From contig NZ_LT615367.1 of the NCBI RefSeq assembly GCF_900095885.1, positions 3,472,001 to 3,536,000 of the forward strand: a stretch of 64,000 nt of DNA, given 5' to 3'. The notes under the pieces were generated by a model. That model saw only the letters and a program-made list of their open reading frames with translations, had not been told where the DNA came from and made no database searches. The position numbers were made by a program, and so were the translations under genes. Below, in pieces: positions 43,464-58,609 of the stretch (the first letter of the stretch is position 1; every line of letters begins with the position of its first letter). The stretch is from Dickeya aquatica (lineage in GTDB: Bacteria > Pseudomonadota > Gammaproteobacteria > Enterobacterales > Enterobacteriaceae).

Positions 43464-46121
43464 ATGAGTCAGCGTGGATTAGAAGCATTATTACGCCCCC
43501 GTACTATTGCCGTCATCGGTGCCTCAGAAAAGCCGGGGCGTGCCGGATTCCTGATGATGCGTAACCTGCTTGATGGCGGTTTCAACGGCCCGGTGCTGCC
43601 TGTCACGCCCAAATACCGCGCGGTGTGTGGTGTGCTGGCCTATGCGAATGTCGCCAGCCTGCCGATGACACCGGACCTTGCGGTTATCTGTACCCGGGCG
43701 GAGCGCAACCTGTCGCTGCTTGAAGCGTTGGGAGAGCGGGGGTGTAAGACCGTGATTATCCTCTCCGCTCCTCCCGCACAATTTCCGGCATTAAAAACCT
43801 GCGCCGCCCGTTATGCCATGCGGCTGCTTGGCCCGAACAGCCTCGGCTTGCTGGCTCCCTGGCAAGGGCTTAACGCCAGTTTTTCCCCCGTGCCGATTCT
43901 CAAAGGCAAGCTGGCGTTTATCTCTCAATCGGCGGCGGTGTCGAATACCGTACTTGACTGGGCACAACAGCGAGGCATCGGTTTTTCCTACTTTATTGCC
44001 CTTGGCGACAGCATAGATATCGATGTGGATGACCTGCTCGATTTTCTGGCTCGAGACGGCAAAACCAGCGCTATTCTGCTGCATCTTGAACACATCAGCG
44101 ATGCCCGGCGCTTTTTGTCTTCCGCACGCAGCGCATCACGCAATAAACCGATTCTGGTTATCAAAAGCGGCCGCAGCCAGCAGGCGCAACAACTGCTGCA
44201 CGGCGCTGAGCATGGAATGGATGCCGCCTACGATGCCGCCATTCAGCGTGCGGGGTTACTGCGAGTGCAGGATACCCACGAGCTGTTCTCTGCGGTAGAA
44301 ACCCTGAGCCACTTGCGCCCGCTACGCGGAGAACGGCTGCTGATAGTCAGCAACGGCGCGTCTCCGGCGGCACAATCACTCGACCAGTTGATTGCCAGAC
44401 AAGGCAAGCTCGCGCCCCTGAGCGAGGAAACCCGGCAGGCACTTCGCGCGGTATTACCCGATACCGTCACCATCAGTAATCCGCTGGATTTGCGCGATGA
44501 TGCGACGCCAGCACGCTATCAGGCCACCGTCGCCACACTCCTTGACAGCGATGACTATGATGCCCTGCTGCTGATTCATGCCCCCAGTGCCGCCGCCCCT
44601 GGCACCGAGAGTGCGCAGCACATCATTCAACTGTTACAGCAGCACCCGCGCGGCAAGCGTATTACGTTGTTAACCAACTGGTGTGGCGAATTTTCCTCGC
44701 AGGAAGCAAGGCGACTGTTTAACGAAGCTGGCATCCCTACCTACCGCACACCGGAAGGGGCGGTTACTGCATTTATGCATATCGTCGAGTATCGCCGTAA
44801 TCAGAAACAGCTCAAGGAAACCCCCTCGCTGCCGCCTGATCTCAGCGCCAATACGGCGCAAGCACATCAGTTAATCAATCAGGCCTTGCAGGAAGGCGCA
44901 ACCCAGCTTGATACTCACGAAGTGCAGCCGATCCTGCAAGCCTATGGCCTGAATACCCTGCCAACCTGGATTGCCAGTGACAGCACAGAAGCGGTGTATA
45001 TTGCTGAAAAAATTGGCTATCCCGTCGCGCTGAAACTGCGCTCACCCGATATTCCCCATAAATCGGAAATTCAGGGGGTAATGCTTTACCTGCAAAACGC
45101 CAGAGAGGTGCAACTGGCCGCAGAAGCCATGCTGGAGAGAGCACGCCAGAGCACCCCTCAGGCACGCATTGACGGACTGGTAGTACAAGGCATGGCTAAC
45201 CGAACCGGCGCTCTGGAGCTGCGCATTGCCGTCGAGCAGGATGCCATTTTCGGCCCGGTCATCTTGCTGGGAGAAGGGGGAACACAATGGCACCGGGAAA
45301 CACAGGCCGCCGTGGCGCTCCCGCCGCTCAATATGGCACTGGCACGTTACCTGATTGTCCAGGCACTAAAAAGCGGCAAGATACGTAGCCGCAATGCGCT
45401 AAAACCCCTTGATATTTCAGCATTTAGCCGCTTGCTGGTGCAGGTTTCCAACCTGATTCTGGATTGCCCGGAAATTACGCGGCTGGATATTCATCCGCTG
45501 CTGGCGAATGGCGCAGAGTTCACGTTGCTGGATGTCACGCTGCATTTGGCTGCCTTTCGTGGCGACCCACAATCTCGCCTTTCCATTCGCCCTTACCCAC
45601 AAGAGCTGGAAGAGAATGTGCAGTTAAAAGACGAAACAACCTGTTTGTTTCGCCCCATTCTGCCCGAAGACGAACCGCTGCTGGAGCGTTTTATCAGTAA
45701 AGTCACCCGTGAAGATCTCTACTACCGGTATTTTAGTGAGATCAATGAATTTACCCATGATGATTTGGCAAACATGACGCAGATTGATTATGACCGAGAA
45801 ATGGCGTTTATCGCCCTGCGGCCTGATGTTAATGGCAACAATGAAATCATCGGTGTGACACGCGCCATTGCTGACCCGGATAACATCAGTGCAGAATTTG
45901 CCGTATTGGTACGCTCTGATTTAAAAGGCCTGGGGCTTGGCAGAAAACTACTGGCAAAGCTGATTGATTATGCACGGACACACGGCCTTAACCGGCTCAA
46001 TGGTATTACCATGCCGCATAATCAGGGGATGATTACGCTGGCAAGAAAACTGGGGTTCAGTGTGGACGTACAACTGGAAGACGGGATTGTCACGCTGGAA
46101 TTGCCGCTGACCACGCCATAA
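43464..46121 (+). CDS. patZ: Protein lysine acetyltransferase PatZ (Pka/YfiQ)
   Basis: 885 residues, as in E. coli (886). Domain order: CoA-binding Rossmann (TIAVIGASEKPGRAGFLMMRNL), succinyl-CoA ligase-like and ATP-grasp regions (to about 700, with GYPVALKLRSPDIPHKSEIQG), then a GNAT domain from about 730 (RSDLKGLGLGRKLLAKLIDYA binds acetyl-CoA). Acetylates and inactivates acetyl-CoA synthetase and other proteins. ATG follows AGGAG at 7 nt; a GTG two codons upstream is not needed. Confidence 0.94.
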   Translation: MSQRGLEALLRPRTIAVIGASEKPGRAGFLMMRNLLDGGFNGPVLPVTPKYRAVCGVLAYANVASLPMTPDLAVICTRAERNLSLLEALGERGCKTVIILSAPPAQFPALKTCAARYAMRLLGPNSLGLLAPWQGLNASFSPVPILKGKLAFISQSAAVSNTVLDWAQQRGIGFSYFIALGDSIDIDVDDLLDFLARDGKTSAILLHLEHISDARRFLSSARSASRNKPILVIKSGRSQQAQQLLHGAEHGMDAAYDAAIQRAGLLRVQDTHELFSAVETLSHLRPLRGERLLIVSNGASPAAQSLDQLIARQGKLAPLSEETRQALRAVLPDTVTISNPLDLRDDATPARYQATVATLLDSDDYDALLLIHAPSAAAPGTESAQHIIQLLQQHPRGKRITLLTNWCGEFSSQEARRLFNEAGIPTYRTPEGAVTAFMHIVEYRRNQKQLKETPSLPPDLSANTAQAHQLINQALQEGATQLDTHEVQPILQAYGLNTLPTWIASDSTEAVYIAEKIGYPVALKLRSPDIPHKSEIQGVMLYLQNAREVQLAAEAMLERARQSTPQARIDGLVVQGMANRTGALELRIAVEQDAIFGPVILLGEGGTQWHRETQAAVALPPLNMALARYLIVQALKSGKIRSRNALKPLDISAFSRLLVQVSNLILDCPEITRLDIHPLLANGAEFTLLDVTLHLAAFRGDPQSRLSIRPYPQELEENVQLKDETTCLFRPILPEDEPLLERFISKVTREDLYYRYFSEINEFTHDDLANMTQIDYDREMAFIALRPDVNGNNEIIGVTRAIADPDNISAEFAVLVRSDLKGLGLGRKLLAKLIDYARTHGLNRLNGITMPHNQGMITLARKLGFSVDVQLEDGIVTLELPLTTP

Positions 46122-46284
46122 TGTGTCAGATAAAAGCGCCCAGATGCGCGCAAGATCTCGCCACAAGCAGCAAAACCTGCTCACAACGCCCGCCAAGTAG
46201 TGGTATTATCGCCCGATTCGGCTATGCCTTAACGTTTATTATGACCCCCCGGTCATCCTACGATGAGAGAAGAATCGCACTGTG

Positions 46285-47640
46285 ATGTTGTCAAAACTCA
46301 AGCGAATCAAATATCAACAACACCTTGCACAACTGCCTAAGATCCCTCAGTCTGCCGACGACGTTCAGACGTTGTACAGCCCGGCACTTTTCCGTACCAC
46401 GCTGACAGAACGGATTCTCCAGGCCAAAAAACGTATCTATGTGGTGGCGTTGTATTTAGAACACGATGATGGCGGCGAGGCGATTTTATCCGCTATCTAT
46501 CAGGCTAAACGCCAGTGTCCATCGCTGGAAATTGCTGTGCTGGTTGACTGGCACCGTGCGCAGCGCGGGCGTATTGGTGCCGCCGCCGCCAGTACCAATG
46601 CCGACTGGTACGCTGAAATGGCGCAACAGCATAGCGACGCGCCGCTACCTGTCTATGGTGTTCCGGTCAACACCCGCGAAGCGCTCGGCGTCCTGCACCT
46701 GAAAGGGTTCATTATTGATGATACCGTACTCTATAGCGGTGCCAGCCTGAATGATGTTTATCTCCATCAGCATGAAAAATACCGTTATGACCGCTATCAA
46801 CTGATTAATAATGCCACGCTGGCAGATGTCATGGCCCGGTATGTACAAGAGTTATTGACTGCCTCTGCCGTGCAGCGGCTCGACAGCACTGTTCGCCCTA
46901 AAACAGTAGAGATTAAAAATGATATCCGCCAGTTTCGCCATGCGCTGCGTTCCACAACGTATTCAATACCCAATGTTGGTGATAACAACCATCAACTGAC
47001 CGTCACCCCACTGGTTGGGTTGGGTAAACAGAGTCCGCTGAATCAAACCATTCATCATTTGATGTACTGTACCGAGCAGCGCCTTATTATGTGTACGCCT
47101 TATTTCAATCTGCCCGCGCTACTGGTACGCAACGTCATTCGCCTGCTACGCAATGGCAAGCAAATTGAAATTATTATTGGCGATAAGACAGCGAATGATT
47201 TTTTTATCCCAGAAGATCAACCGTTCAGAATTATTGGTATCCTGCCTTATCTGTATGAAACCAATTTACGGCGTTTCATGAGTCGGTTACAAAAATATAT
47301 TGATAACAACCAGTTGATTATACGACTGTGGAAAAATGGCGATAACAGTTTTCATCTAAAAGGGATGTGGATTGATGAAGAATGGCAATTGCTCACCGGC
47401 AATAATTTAAATCCGCGCGCCTGGCGTCTGGATCTCGAAAATGCCATTCTTATTCACGACCCTGAGCAAAAACTCCAACTCCAGCGGCAACAAGAGCTTG
47501 ATTGCATCCGCACACATACTCAGGTGATATCACACTATGAGCAATTGCAAAGCATCGCGCAATATCCGGTAAAAGTCAGGAAACTTATCCGCCGCTTGCG
47601 CCGTATCCGTATAGATCGCCTAATCAGTCGCATATTGTGA
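46285..47640 (+). CDS. pssA: Phosphatidylserine synthase PssA
   Basis: 451 residues, as in E. coli. Makes phosphatidylserine from CDP-diacylglycerol and serine, the route to phosphatidylethanolamine. Phospholipase D superfamily: the two HxKxxxxD motifs are HLKGFIID and HLKGMWID. The C-terminus PVKVRKLIRRLRRIRIDRLISRIL (basic, membrane-associating) is conserved. A likely -10, TATTAT at 46204, lies about 75 bp upstream. E. coli has yfiM between pssA and kgtP; here the 97-bp gap has no such gene. Confidence 0.95.
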   Translation: MLSKLKRIKYQQHLAQLPKIPQSADDVQTLYSPALFRTTLTERILQAKKRIYVVALYLEHDDGGEAILSAIYQAKRQCPSLEIAVLVDWHRAQRGRIGAAAASTNADWYAEMAQQHSDAPLPVYGVPVNTREALGVLHLKGFIIDDTVLYSGASLNDVYLHQHEKYRYDRYQLINNATLADVMARYVQELLTASAVQRLDSTVRPKTVEIKNDIRQFRHALRSTTYSIPNVGDNNHQLTVTPLVGLGKQSPLNQTIHHLMYCTEQRLIMCTPYFNLPALLVRNVIRLLRNGKQIEIIIGDKTANDFFIPEDQPFRIIGILPYLYETNLRRFMSRLQKYIDNNQLIIRLWKNGDNSFHLKGMWIDEEWQLLTGNNLNPRAWRLDLENAILIHDPEQKLQLQRQQELDCIRTHTQVISHYEQLQSIAQYPVKVRKLIRRLRRIRIDRLISRIL

Positions 47641-47737
47641 TAAGTCATTAGAAATATAGCCGGTGTACCACATCGGCTACATTTTTCTGAAAGGCTAACG
47701 TTCTGAAACGTGAGATCTACACATAATCATTGGCAAA

Positions 47738-49030
47738 TTATAGCGTTTCACCTTTACCTTTATGATGCAGCCCCAGTGAAACCAAAAATGCCAATGCGCC
47801 CATCATAGAGACGTACCAGAAAAAGCTGGACTCTGTTCCCCACGATTTTAATAACAACGCAACGTATTCCGCTGAGCCACCGAATAAAGCATTCGCTACA
47901 GCATATGATAAGCCAACACCTAATGCGCGAACCTCAGGAGGGAACATTTCTGCCTTAAGAATACCGCTGATTGAGGTATAAAAGCTTACAATAACCAGTG
48001 CGAGCATAATCAGCGAAAATGCCAATAACGGATCAGTAACACTATGTAGCGTTGAGAGAATCGGCACGGTCAGCAATGCAGAGAGAGCACCGAAACACAA
48101 CATAGAGCGGCGACGGCCTATTTTGTCCGATAATGCACCAAATAAAGGCTGGAGCAACATAAAAACAAACAACGCCAGCGTCATTAAATTACTGGCTGAT
48201 TTAGTACCCATGCCTACCGTGTTTACCAGATACTTTTGCATATACGTGGTATAGGTATAAAAACTGAGTGAACCACCGGCAGTGAACCCTAAAACCATAA
48301 TAAATGCCCGACGGTTTTGCCACAATGCACGTAATGATCCGGCATCTTTACGTGAACGCGTATTATCATCAGACGTTTCATTAAGCGAACGTCGTAAAAA
48401 TAATGCGACTACCGCCAACGCAGCACCTAAAGCAAATGGAATACGCCATCCCCATGAGCGTAATTCCACATCAGAGAGTACCTGCTGTAAAATAACGACA
48501 ACCAGTAACGCCAATAATTGGCCACCAATTAACGTGACATACTGAAAAGAAGCATAAAAACCTTTACGCCCGGCTACTGCCACTTCGCTCATATAGGTAG
48601 CGCTGGTACCATATTCACCACCGACGGACAGGCCCTGAAATAAACGAGCAATTAGCAACAATGCAGGAGCCCAGACACCAATACTGTCATAGCCAGGAAG
48701 GCAGGCTATGACCAGCGACCCGAAGCACATCATACATACCGAAATTAACATAGACTTTTTACGACCATGTTTATCGGCGATATAGCCAAATAACCACCCA
48801 CCGATTGGCCGCATCAAAAAGCCTGCGGCAAAAACACCCGCAGTCTGCAACAGTTGTGTAGTGCTATTGCCTGTAGGGAAAAAGACATGCGCAAAATAAA
48901 GCGAACAAAATGAATAAACATAAAAATCAAACCACTCCACCAAATTACCTGATGAAGCGCCCACTATTGCCCAAATGCGCTGACGGGTACCAGCAGCCAG
49001 ATTTCTATCCTGAGGTTTTATTGTATTCAT
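47738..49030 (-). CDS. kgtP: Alpha-ketoglutarate/proton symporter KgtP
   Basis: 430 residues, 12 predicted helices, MFS sugar-porter-like metabolite:H+ symporter branch. Extremely close to E. coli Kgt[41 protein letters not shown] and [19 protein letters not shown]. The gene appears more AT-rich than its neighbours. ATG follows AAGGATAGG. Confidence 0.94.
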   Translation of the reverse strand: MNTIKPQDRNLAAGTRQRIWAIVGASSGNLVEWFDFYVYSFCSLYFAHVFFPTGNSTTQLLQTAGVFAAGFLMRPIGGWLFGYIADKHGRKKSMLISVCMMCFGSLVIACLPGYDSIGVWAPALLLIARLFQGLSVGGEYGTSATYMSEVAVAGRKGFYASFQYVTLIGGQLLALLVVVILQQVLSDVELRSWGWRIPFALGAALAVVALFLRRSLNETSDDNTRSRKDAGSLRALWQNRRAFIMVLGFTAGGSLSFYTYTTYMQKYLVNTVGMGTKSASNLMTLALFVFMLLQPLFGALSDKIGRRRSMLCFGALSALLTVPILSTLHSVTDPLLAFSLIMLALVIVSFYTSISGILKAEMFPPEVRALGVGLSYAVANALFGGSAEYVALLLKSWGTESSFFWYVSMMGALAFLVSLGLHHKGKGETL

Positions 49031-49308
49031 CTCTGCCTATCCTTATCATCTGCTATCCAGTAATTACTTATAGCAGAGAAAAGCCAACAGACACGATACA
49101 TCAATATATTGACAGCATTATATTAATAACAATAACTACAGCCAGATACCAATATAGATAAACAACGTACAGGCAGGAGAGCGGGGGGCGGAAAACGATT
49201 TACAACCAAGATAACACCACGCGAAACAAGGCGGCCAAAACCAGCGCAGTGGCCGCCGCAGAGTTAAACCGTTACCGCAAAAAGCATACAACGGGTGTAA
49301 AACCACAC
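49031..49308. other. Intergenic region between 5S rRNA and kgtP
   Basis: About 280 bp without a gene. The half next to kgtP is AT-rich and must contain its promoter, but I cannot pick one with confidence. No repeats or RNA genes are evident. Confidence 0.4.
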
Positions 49309-49350
49309 AAAAACCATAAAAAACAAAAGGCCCGGTCTTTCGACCGGGCC
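49309..49350 (-). terminator. rRNA operon terminator
   Basis: On the minus strand GGCCCGGTC-GAAA-GACCGGGCC, a 9-bp stem with a stable tetraloop, is followed by TTTTGTTTTTTATGG. It lies 14 bp after the 5S gene. Confidence 0.9.
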
Positions 49351-49364
49351 CTTCGCTCTGTTTG

Positions 49365-49484
49365 ATGCCTGGCAGTTCCCTACTCTCGCATGGGGAGACC
49401 CCACACTACCATCGGCGCTACGGCGTTTCACTTCTGAGTTCGGCATGGGGTCAGGTGGGACCACCGCGCTGTCGCCGCCAGGCA
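49365..49484 (-). rRNA. rrf: 5S ribosomal RNA
   Basis: 120 nt, with the paired ends TGCCTGGCGG and CTGCCAGGCAT and the conserved internal CCGAACTCAGAAGTGAAACG. Only one 5S copy is present and no tRNA follows it. Confidence 0.97.
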
Positions 49485-49600
49485 AATTCGTTTCATTCCG
49501 GCCGTCATGCTCCGCTTTCGCTTACACACAACCACCCGAACCAATCTCTGAACAAGCTGAATCTCTTCTTTCCGTCTCTCTAAAACACCTTCGGTGTTGT

Positions 49601-52509
<2,909 letters not shown>

Positions 52510-52613
52510 TCACAACCCGAAGGTGTTTCGGGATGCAAGTTTTTGAGAGACTCGAACAACACATGCATTCTCATACACATGCTGTCGTTTCAATTTTTCA
52601 GCTTGTTCCAGAT

Positions 52614-52625
52614 TGTTAAAGAGCA
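52614..52625 (-). promoter_or_regulatory. boxA antitermination signal before 23S
   Basis: TGCTCTTTAACA on the minus strand in the tRNA-23S spacer, the standard NusB/NusE binding element that keeps rRNA transcription processive. Confidence 0.8.
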
Positions 52626-52713
52626 AGATAACGTAAACCTGACTATTGCTAATCAGCTTTAGGTTATCTTCGGGATATCCCTGACCGTGACTTTCACTCA
52701 CCTGTCTTGTCAT

Positions 52714-52789
52714 TGGCGTCCCCTAGGGGATTCGAACCCCTGTTACCGCCGTGAAAGGGCGGTGTCCTGGGCCTCTAGACGAAGGGGAC
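52714..52789 (-). tRNA. gltT: tRNA-Glu (UUC)
   Basis: 76 nt including encoded CCA. Acceptor GTCCCCT pairs with AGGGGAC; the anticodon loop CTTTCAC gives anticodon TTC; GGTTCGAATCC is the T arm. It is the only tRNA in the 16S-23S spacer, so the operon is of the Glu type, not the Ile-Ala type. The gene symbol follows E. coli usage loosely. Confidence 0.96.
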
Positions 52790-52874
52790 ATCTCTTGTCA
52801 GCTTCGCAAGACGCTTTTGACTCTTTTACTTCATCAGACAATCTGTGTGGACACCACGCAGGCTCTTCACTCGG

Positions 52875-54416
<1,542 letters not shown>

Positions 54417-54560
54417 AAGTTTGATTGTGTTTTCCGAAGAAAACGTGCTCAAAGAATTTACTGTTATTTCGTAATGAATTAACTGTTGTCACTCTTCAAG
54501 ACTTTCACAAAAGTTTTTGCGAAGTGTCCTGCGAGTGCCCACACAGATTGTCTGATTAAT

Positions 54561-54572
54561 TGTTAAAGAGCA
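54561..54572 (-). promoter_or_regulatory. boxA antitermination signal in the rRNA leader
   Basis: TGCTCTTTAACA on the minus strand, followed by AATTAATCAGACAATCTGTG as in E. coli rrn leaders. The remaining leader (54417-54560) carries the 16S processing stem. Confidence 0.82.
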
Positions 54573-54609
54573 GTGCGACCGGCCTGAGCCTGCTGTCGCG
54601 AGGTGGCGT

Positions 54610-54637
54610 ATACTACGCTTTCCTCATGAAGAGTCAA
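54610..54637 (-). promoter_or_regulatory. rRNA promoter P2
   Basis: On the minus strand TTGACT, 16 bp, TAGTAT, then ACGCCACC. It resembles E. coli rrn P2. Confidence 0.8.
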
Positions 54638-54707
54638 CGCTTTTTTTTCGTTTCTTCTTCGCTGACACCGCGTTGCGTTACCGCTGTTGCCGTGTCAGTG
54701 GAGGCGC

Positions 54708-54735
54708 ATTATAGGGACTTCCTGCGGGCTGACAA
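54708..54735 (-). promoter_or_regulatory. rRNA promoter P1
   Basis: On the minus strand TTGTCA, 16 bp, TATAAT, then the GC-rich discriminator GCGCC that makes rRNA promoters sensitive to ppGpp. An A/T-rich stretch upstream (54740-54752) could be the UP element. Confidence 0.85.
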
Positions 54736-54784
54736 GCCCTAATTGCAAAAAAATTACCAGGCGCGCACTTTTACATCTTTCCGG

Positions 54785-55351
54785 CTATTTTTTGCTCTGT
54801 TTTATCATCCTAGGCAGTACAGACAGGCTATCAATCACCCAGTCGGCCAATTTTTCGCCTTCTTCTGTTACCGGTTTTCCTGTTCTGACCAACACTTTCG
54901 TTCCCACGCCCGCTGCTTGGGCTGCCAGCATATCTTCAACTTTATCACCAACCATATAAGATGCCGTCATATCTATATGTAGATGCTGTTGAGCATCAAG
55001 CAACATACCCGGCTGAGGTTTACGACAATGACAGTGTTGACGGTATTCGCCTTCACCGGCATCAGGGTGATGCGGGCAATAGTAGATACCATCTAAATCG
55101 ACCCCTCGGTCAGCCAGTGACCAGTCCATCCACTCGGTCAGGGTTTCAAACTGGGCTTCACTAAACTTGCCACGAGCAATACCCGACTGGTTCGTCACCA
55201 AAACCAAGGCATAGCCCATTTGTTTTAATTCGAGCAGTGCATCAATAACACCATCAATGAACTGGAACTGATCGATTTCATGGACATAACCGTGGTCGAC
55301 ATTAATCGTACCGTCACGGTCAAGAAAGATTGCTGGAACACGGCTTGCCAC
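54785..55351 (-). CDS. gmhB: D,D-heptose 1,7-bisphosphate phosphatase GmhB
   Basis: 188 residues. HAD phosphatase that removes the 7-phosphate from heptose bisphosphate on the way to ADP-heptose. HAD motif [17 protein letters not shown] with the nucleophile aspartate, TNQSGIARG, zinc-binding cysteines in [21 protein letters not shown], and [11 protein letters not shown]. Start is GTG, preceded by AGGAG at 9 nt, in agreement with the E. coli N-terminus. It stops about 50 bp before rRNA promoter P1, on the same strand. Confidence 0.93.
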   Translation of the reverse strand: MASRVPAIFLDRDGTINVDHGYVHEIDQFQFIDGVIDALLELKQMGYALVLVTNQSGIARGKFSEAQFETLTEWMDWSLADRGVDLDGIYYCPHHPDAGEGEYRQHCHCRKPQPGMLLDAQQHLHIDMTASYMVGDKVEDMLAAQAAGVGTKVLVRTGKPVTEEGEKLADWVIDSLSVLPRMIKQSKK

Positions 55352-55436
55352 TAACGTCTACTCCTGATACCTGAATTTATCTTAGTATCGCATGTTTTAC
55401 TCATCAGGGAGAATGCCATGCCCGGTGGGTTCTTGA

Positions 55437-55467
55437 TTGACTTAGACGTCTAGACGCCTTAACATCC
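55437..55467 (+). promoter_or_regulatory. metNIQ promoter with MetJ boxes
   Basis: TTGACT at 55437 and TAACAT at 55460 are 17 bp apart. Between and over them lie AGACGTCT (perfect met box, 55444-55451), AGACGCCT (7/8) and TAACATCC. MetJ bound here would exclude RNA polymerase when S-adenosylmethionine is high. Confidence 0.85.
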
Positions 55468-55529
55468 CATCATATCAGGCCGAACTATCATGATTTCTTA
55501 TGCGGCCATCGCCATTTTTGATAAAACTT

Positions 55530-56561
55530 ATGATTGAACTCATTAATGTTACAAAGATTTTTCAACAAAAAGCGCGCATCGTCACTGCTCTGGATGAGGT
55601 TACTCTTCGTGTTCCCGCAGGCCAGATATATGGTGTGATTGGCGCATCGGGCGCAGGTAAAAGTACATTGATTCGCTGTGTCAACCTGCTGGAAAAACCA
55701 ACGCGGGGTCAGGTGCTGATTGATGGACAAGACCTGATGAGCTTGTCAGAAAGGCAACTCACGCGTACGCGCCGACAAATTGGTATGATTTTTCAGCACT
55801 TCAACCTGCTTTCTTCACGTACGGTTTTCGGTAATGTGGCATTACCGCTAGAGCTCGATAACACGCCATCTGCCGAAATCACCCGAAGGGTTCAAGAGTT
55901 GTTAGCACTGGTCGGGCTGTCGGAAAAACACGATGCCTACCCGGCCAACCTTTCTGGTGGCCAGAAACAGCGGGTAGCAATCGCGCGTGCATTGGCAAGC
56001 AACCCGAAAGTGCTGTTGTGTGATGAGGCAACTAGCGCGCTCGACCCTGCCACTACACGCTCTATTCTGGAACTGTTAAAAGATATTAATCGCCGTCTTG
56101 GGCTGACCATTTTGCTTATTACCCACGAGATGGATGTGGTGAAACGCATCTGCGATCAGGTCGCTGTTATTAGTAATGGCAAATTGATTGAGCAAGACAC
56201 CGTGAGTGAAGTGTTCTCACACCCGAAAACACCGCTGGCGCAAAAATTTATTCAATCAACGCTGCATTTGGATATTCCAGATGACTACCAGCAACGCTTG
56301 TCCACAACACCGCGTGACAATAGCGTTCCACTACTACGTATGGAATTTACCGGCCAGTCTGTTGATGCGCCATTGTTGTCGGAAGTAGCCAGAAAATTTC
56401 ATGTTAATAACAACATTATCAGCGCGCAGATGGATTATGCCGGTGGCGTAAAATTCGGCATCATGTTGGCTGAAATGCACGGCCAGGAGCCTGATATTCA
56501 GGCAGCGATTACATTCTTGCAGCAACATCATGTGAATATAGAGGTACTGGGTTATGTCTGA
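55530..56561 (+). CDS. metN: Methionine ABC importer ATPase MetN
   Basis: 343 residues, exactly the E. coli length. Walker [10 protein letters not shown], signature LSGGQKQR, Walker [13 protein letters not shown], and the C-terminal C2/ACT-like domain (from about 260) that binds methionine and inhibits transport. The ATG at 55530 matches E. coli MetN; its ribosome site is weak. The stop overlaps metI by 8 bp. Confidence 0.96.
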   Translation: MIELINVTKIFQQKARIVTALDEVTLRVPAGQIYGVIGASGAGKSTLIRCVNLLEKPTRGQVLIDGQDLMSLSERQLTRTRRQIGMIFQHFNLLSSRTVFGNVALPLELDNTPSAEITRRVQELLALVGLSEKHDAYPANLSGGQKQRVAIARALASNPKVLLCDEATSALDPATTRSILELLKDINRRLGLTILLITHEMDVVKRICDQVAVISNGKLIEQDTVSEVFSHPKTPLAQKFIQSTLHLDIPDDYQQRLSTTPRDNSVPLLRMEFTGQSVDAPLLSEVARKFHVNNNIISAQMDYAGGVKFGIMLAEMHGQEPDIQAAITFLQQHHVNIEVLGYV

Positions 56562-57207
56562 GGCCATGATGTGGTTAATGGCGCGTGGCGTCTGGGAAAC
56601 AGTTGTCATGACGCTGCTCTCCGGCTTTTTTGGTTTTGTGCTGGGCGTGCCTATTGGTGTACTGCTTTATATCACCCGTCCGGGGCAGATTATTGCCAAT
56701 CCGAAGCTTTATCGCAGTATTTCGGCGCTGGTGAATATTTTCCGTTCTATTCCTTTCATCATTTTACTGGTGTGGATGATCCCATTTACCCGCATCATTG
56801 TCGGCACCGCTATCGGCTTACAGGCGGCGATTGTCCCCTTAACCGTTGGGGCCGCGCCGTTTATTGCGCGCATGGTGGAAAATGCCTTACTGGAAATCCC
56901 TGCGGGACTGATTGAGGCCGCCCGTGCCATGGGTGCAACGCCACTGCAAATCATCCGCAAAATCCTGTTGCCAGAAGCGCTGCCTGGGCTTATCAACGCG
57001 GCCACCATTACGCTGATCACGCTGGTGGGTTATTCCGCAATGGGCGGCGCTGTCGGTGCTGGAGGTCTTGGACAAATTGGTTATCAGTACGGATATGTTG
57101 GCTACAACGCGGTAGTGATGAATACCGTGCTGATTTTACTGGTTGTGCTGGTTTATCTGATTCAATTGATTGGTGACAAAGCGGTACGTGCCGTCACTCA
57201 TAAATGA
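56554..57207 (+). CDS. metI: Methionine ABC importer permease MetI
   Basis: 217 residues, five membrane helices, with the EAA loop [25 protein letters not shown]. Forms the MetNI core complex. It matches E. coli MetI in length and nearly throughout. Confidence 0.95.
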   Translation: MSEAMMWLMARGVWETVVMTLLSGFFGFVLGVPIGVLLYITRPGQIIANPKLYRSISALVNIFRSIPFIILLVWMIPFTRIIVGTAIGLQAAIVPLTVGAAPFIARMVENALLEIPAGLIEAARAMGATPLQIIRKILLPEALPGLINAATITLITLVGYSAMGGAVGAGGLGQIGYQYGYVGYNAVVMNTVLILLVVLVYLIQLIGDKAVRAVTHK

Positions 57208-57268
57208 TGACGTGATGTCGTATCTATTTTCTCAGTGCAGGTTAAAACGTTTAAACAGAGGTAGGAAA

Positions 57269-58084
57269 ATGGCAATTAAACTGAAATCGCTTGCGGCAGT
57301 GGGTGCGCTAATTGGAGCACTGGCATTGGCTGGTTGTGGTCAAGAGCAGAAAAACCCGAATCATATCAAAGTCGGTGTGATTGTCGGCGCTGAACAGCAG
57401 GTGGCTGAAGCCGCTCAGAAAGTGGCGAAAGAAAAATATGGTCTGGATGTCGAGCTGGTGACATTTAATGATTATGTTCTGCCAAACGAGGCGCTGAGCA
57501 AAGGTGATATCGACCTGAACGCCTTCCAGCATAAGCCTTATCTCGATCAGCAAATTAAAGATCGTGGTTATAAGCTGGTTTCTGTTGGCAACACGTTTGT
57601 CTATCCGATCGCAGGCTATTCTAAAAAAATCAAATCCCTTGATGCACTGCAAAACGGCGCACAGATAGCGTTACCGAATGACCCAACTAACCTGGGCCGC
57701 TCGCTGTTGTTGCTGCAAAAAGTCGGGCTGATTAAACTTAAAGATAATGTCGGGTTGCTGCCAACGGCGCTGGATATTACCGAAAACCCGAAAAACCTGA
57801 AGCTGGTTGAGCTGGAAGCACCGCAATTGCCACGCTCACTGGATGATGACCAGATTGCGCTGGCAATTATTAACACCACCTATGCCAGCCAGATCAACCT
57901 GACGCCAGCGAAAGACGGTTTGTTTGTCGAAAACAAAGAGTCTCCGTATGTCAACCTACTGGTTGCCCGCGAAGACAATAAAGATGCGGAAAATGTGAAG
58001 AAATTCGTCAAGGCTTATCAGTCCGACGAAGTGAATCAGGCTGCCCTGAAAGTGTTTAATGGCGGTGCAGTAAAAGGCTGGTAA
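57269..58084 (+). CDS. metQ: Methionine-binding lipoprotein MetQ
   Basis: 271 residues. Signal peptide with lipobox LALAGC (Cys23), so the protein is lipid-anchored in the periplasm. NlpA family: IKVGVIVGAEQQVAE, YVLPNEALSKGDIDLNAFQHKPYLD and ALPNDPTNLGRSLLLL line the methionine pocket. The ATG at 57269 follows GAGGTAGGA; upstream in-frame starts overlap metI and are not used. Confidence 0.95.
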   Translation: MAIKLKSLAAVGALIGALALAGCGQEQKNPNHIKVGVIVGAEQQVAEAAQKVAKEKYGLDVELVTFNDYVLPNEALSKGDIDLNAFQHKPYLDQQIKDRGYKLVSVGNTFVYPIAGYSKKIKSLDALQNGAQIALPNDPTNLGRSLLLLQKVGLIKLKDNVGLLPTALDITENPKNLKLVELEAPQLPRSLDDDQIALAIINTTYASQINLTPAKDGLFVENKESPYVNLLVAREDNKDAENVKKFVKAYQSDEVNQAALKVFNGGAVKGW

Positions 58085-58114
58085 ATTAACACTGGCTGGT
58101 TTCGCAAAAACAGC

Positions 58115-58149
58115 AACAAGACGGGTATCTGCCCGTCTTGTTATTTTTT
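58115..58149 (+). terminator. metNIQ terminator
   Basis: AACAAGACGGG and CCCGTCTTGTT, 11 bp with a 6-nt loop, followed by ATTTTTTG. Confidence 0.9.
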
Positions 58150-58198
58150 GTATTGCTTGATTCAATAACCGCACTTTATCCAAGCCAGAGGAAAATTT

Positions 58199-58609
58199 AT
58201 GCGTGCTGTACCTGTTCTGCTATTGGCTGTGTCATTAACAGGATGTTCTTTGATGCATAAACCCGCCGAGCCTGCGCCACAACCACAGCCTCCGATAGCC
58301 GTGGAGCCCGCGCCGAAACCGGCAAAACCAGTCACGCATACAGCGCCTGCCGTCCTGTATAAAAGTGCGGAAGAATTGGTAGGCAAGCCGTTTCGTGATT
58401 TAGGGGAAGTGTCCGGGTCATCCTGCCAGTCCAGCGCACAAGATACGCCACCCAGTATTCCCTCTGCCCGCAGAAAAATGCAAAGCCGCGCCACCACCAT
58501 GAAAGCTAATGCCGTGTTATTGCACGACTGCCAGATTGTCAGCAATGTGGCGGGATGTTATCGCCAGGCCATTTGCCAGGGCACCGCGCTAAAAGTTTCT
58601 GCACAATGA
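58199..58609 (+). CDS. rcsF: Rcs stress-sensor lipoprotein RcsF
   Basis: 136 residues. Lipobox SLTGC (Cys16), then a Pro/Ala-rich linker (about 20-50) that threads through outer-membrane porins, and a C-terminal domain with four cysteines (in SSCQS, HDCQI, AGCYR, AICQG) forming the two disulfides needed for signalling. Senses envelope damage and activates RcsCDB through IgaA. AGAGG precedes the ATG. Confidence 0.94.
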   Translation: MRAVPVLLLAVSLTGCSLMHKPAEPAPQPQPPIAVEPAPKPAKPVTHTAPAVLYKSAEELVGKPFRDLGEVSGSSCQSSAQDTPPSIPSARRKMQSRATTMKANAVLLHDCQIVSNVAGCYRQAICQGTALKVSAQ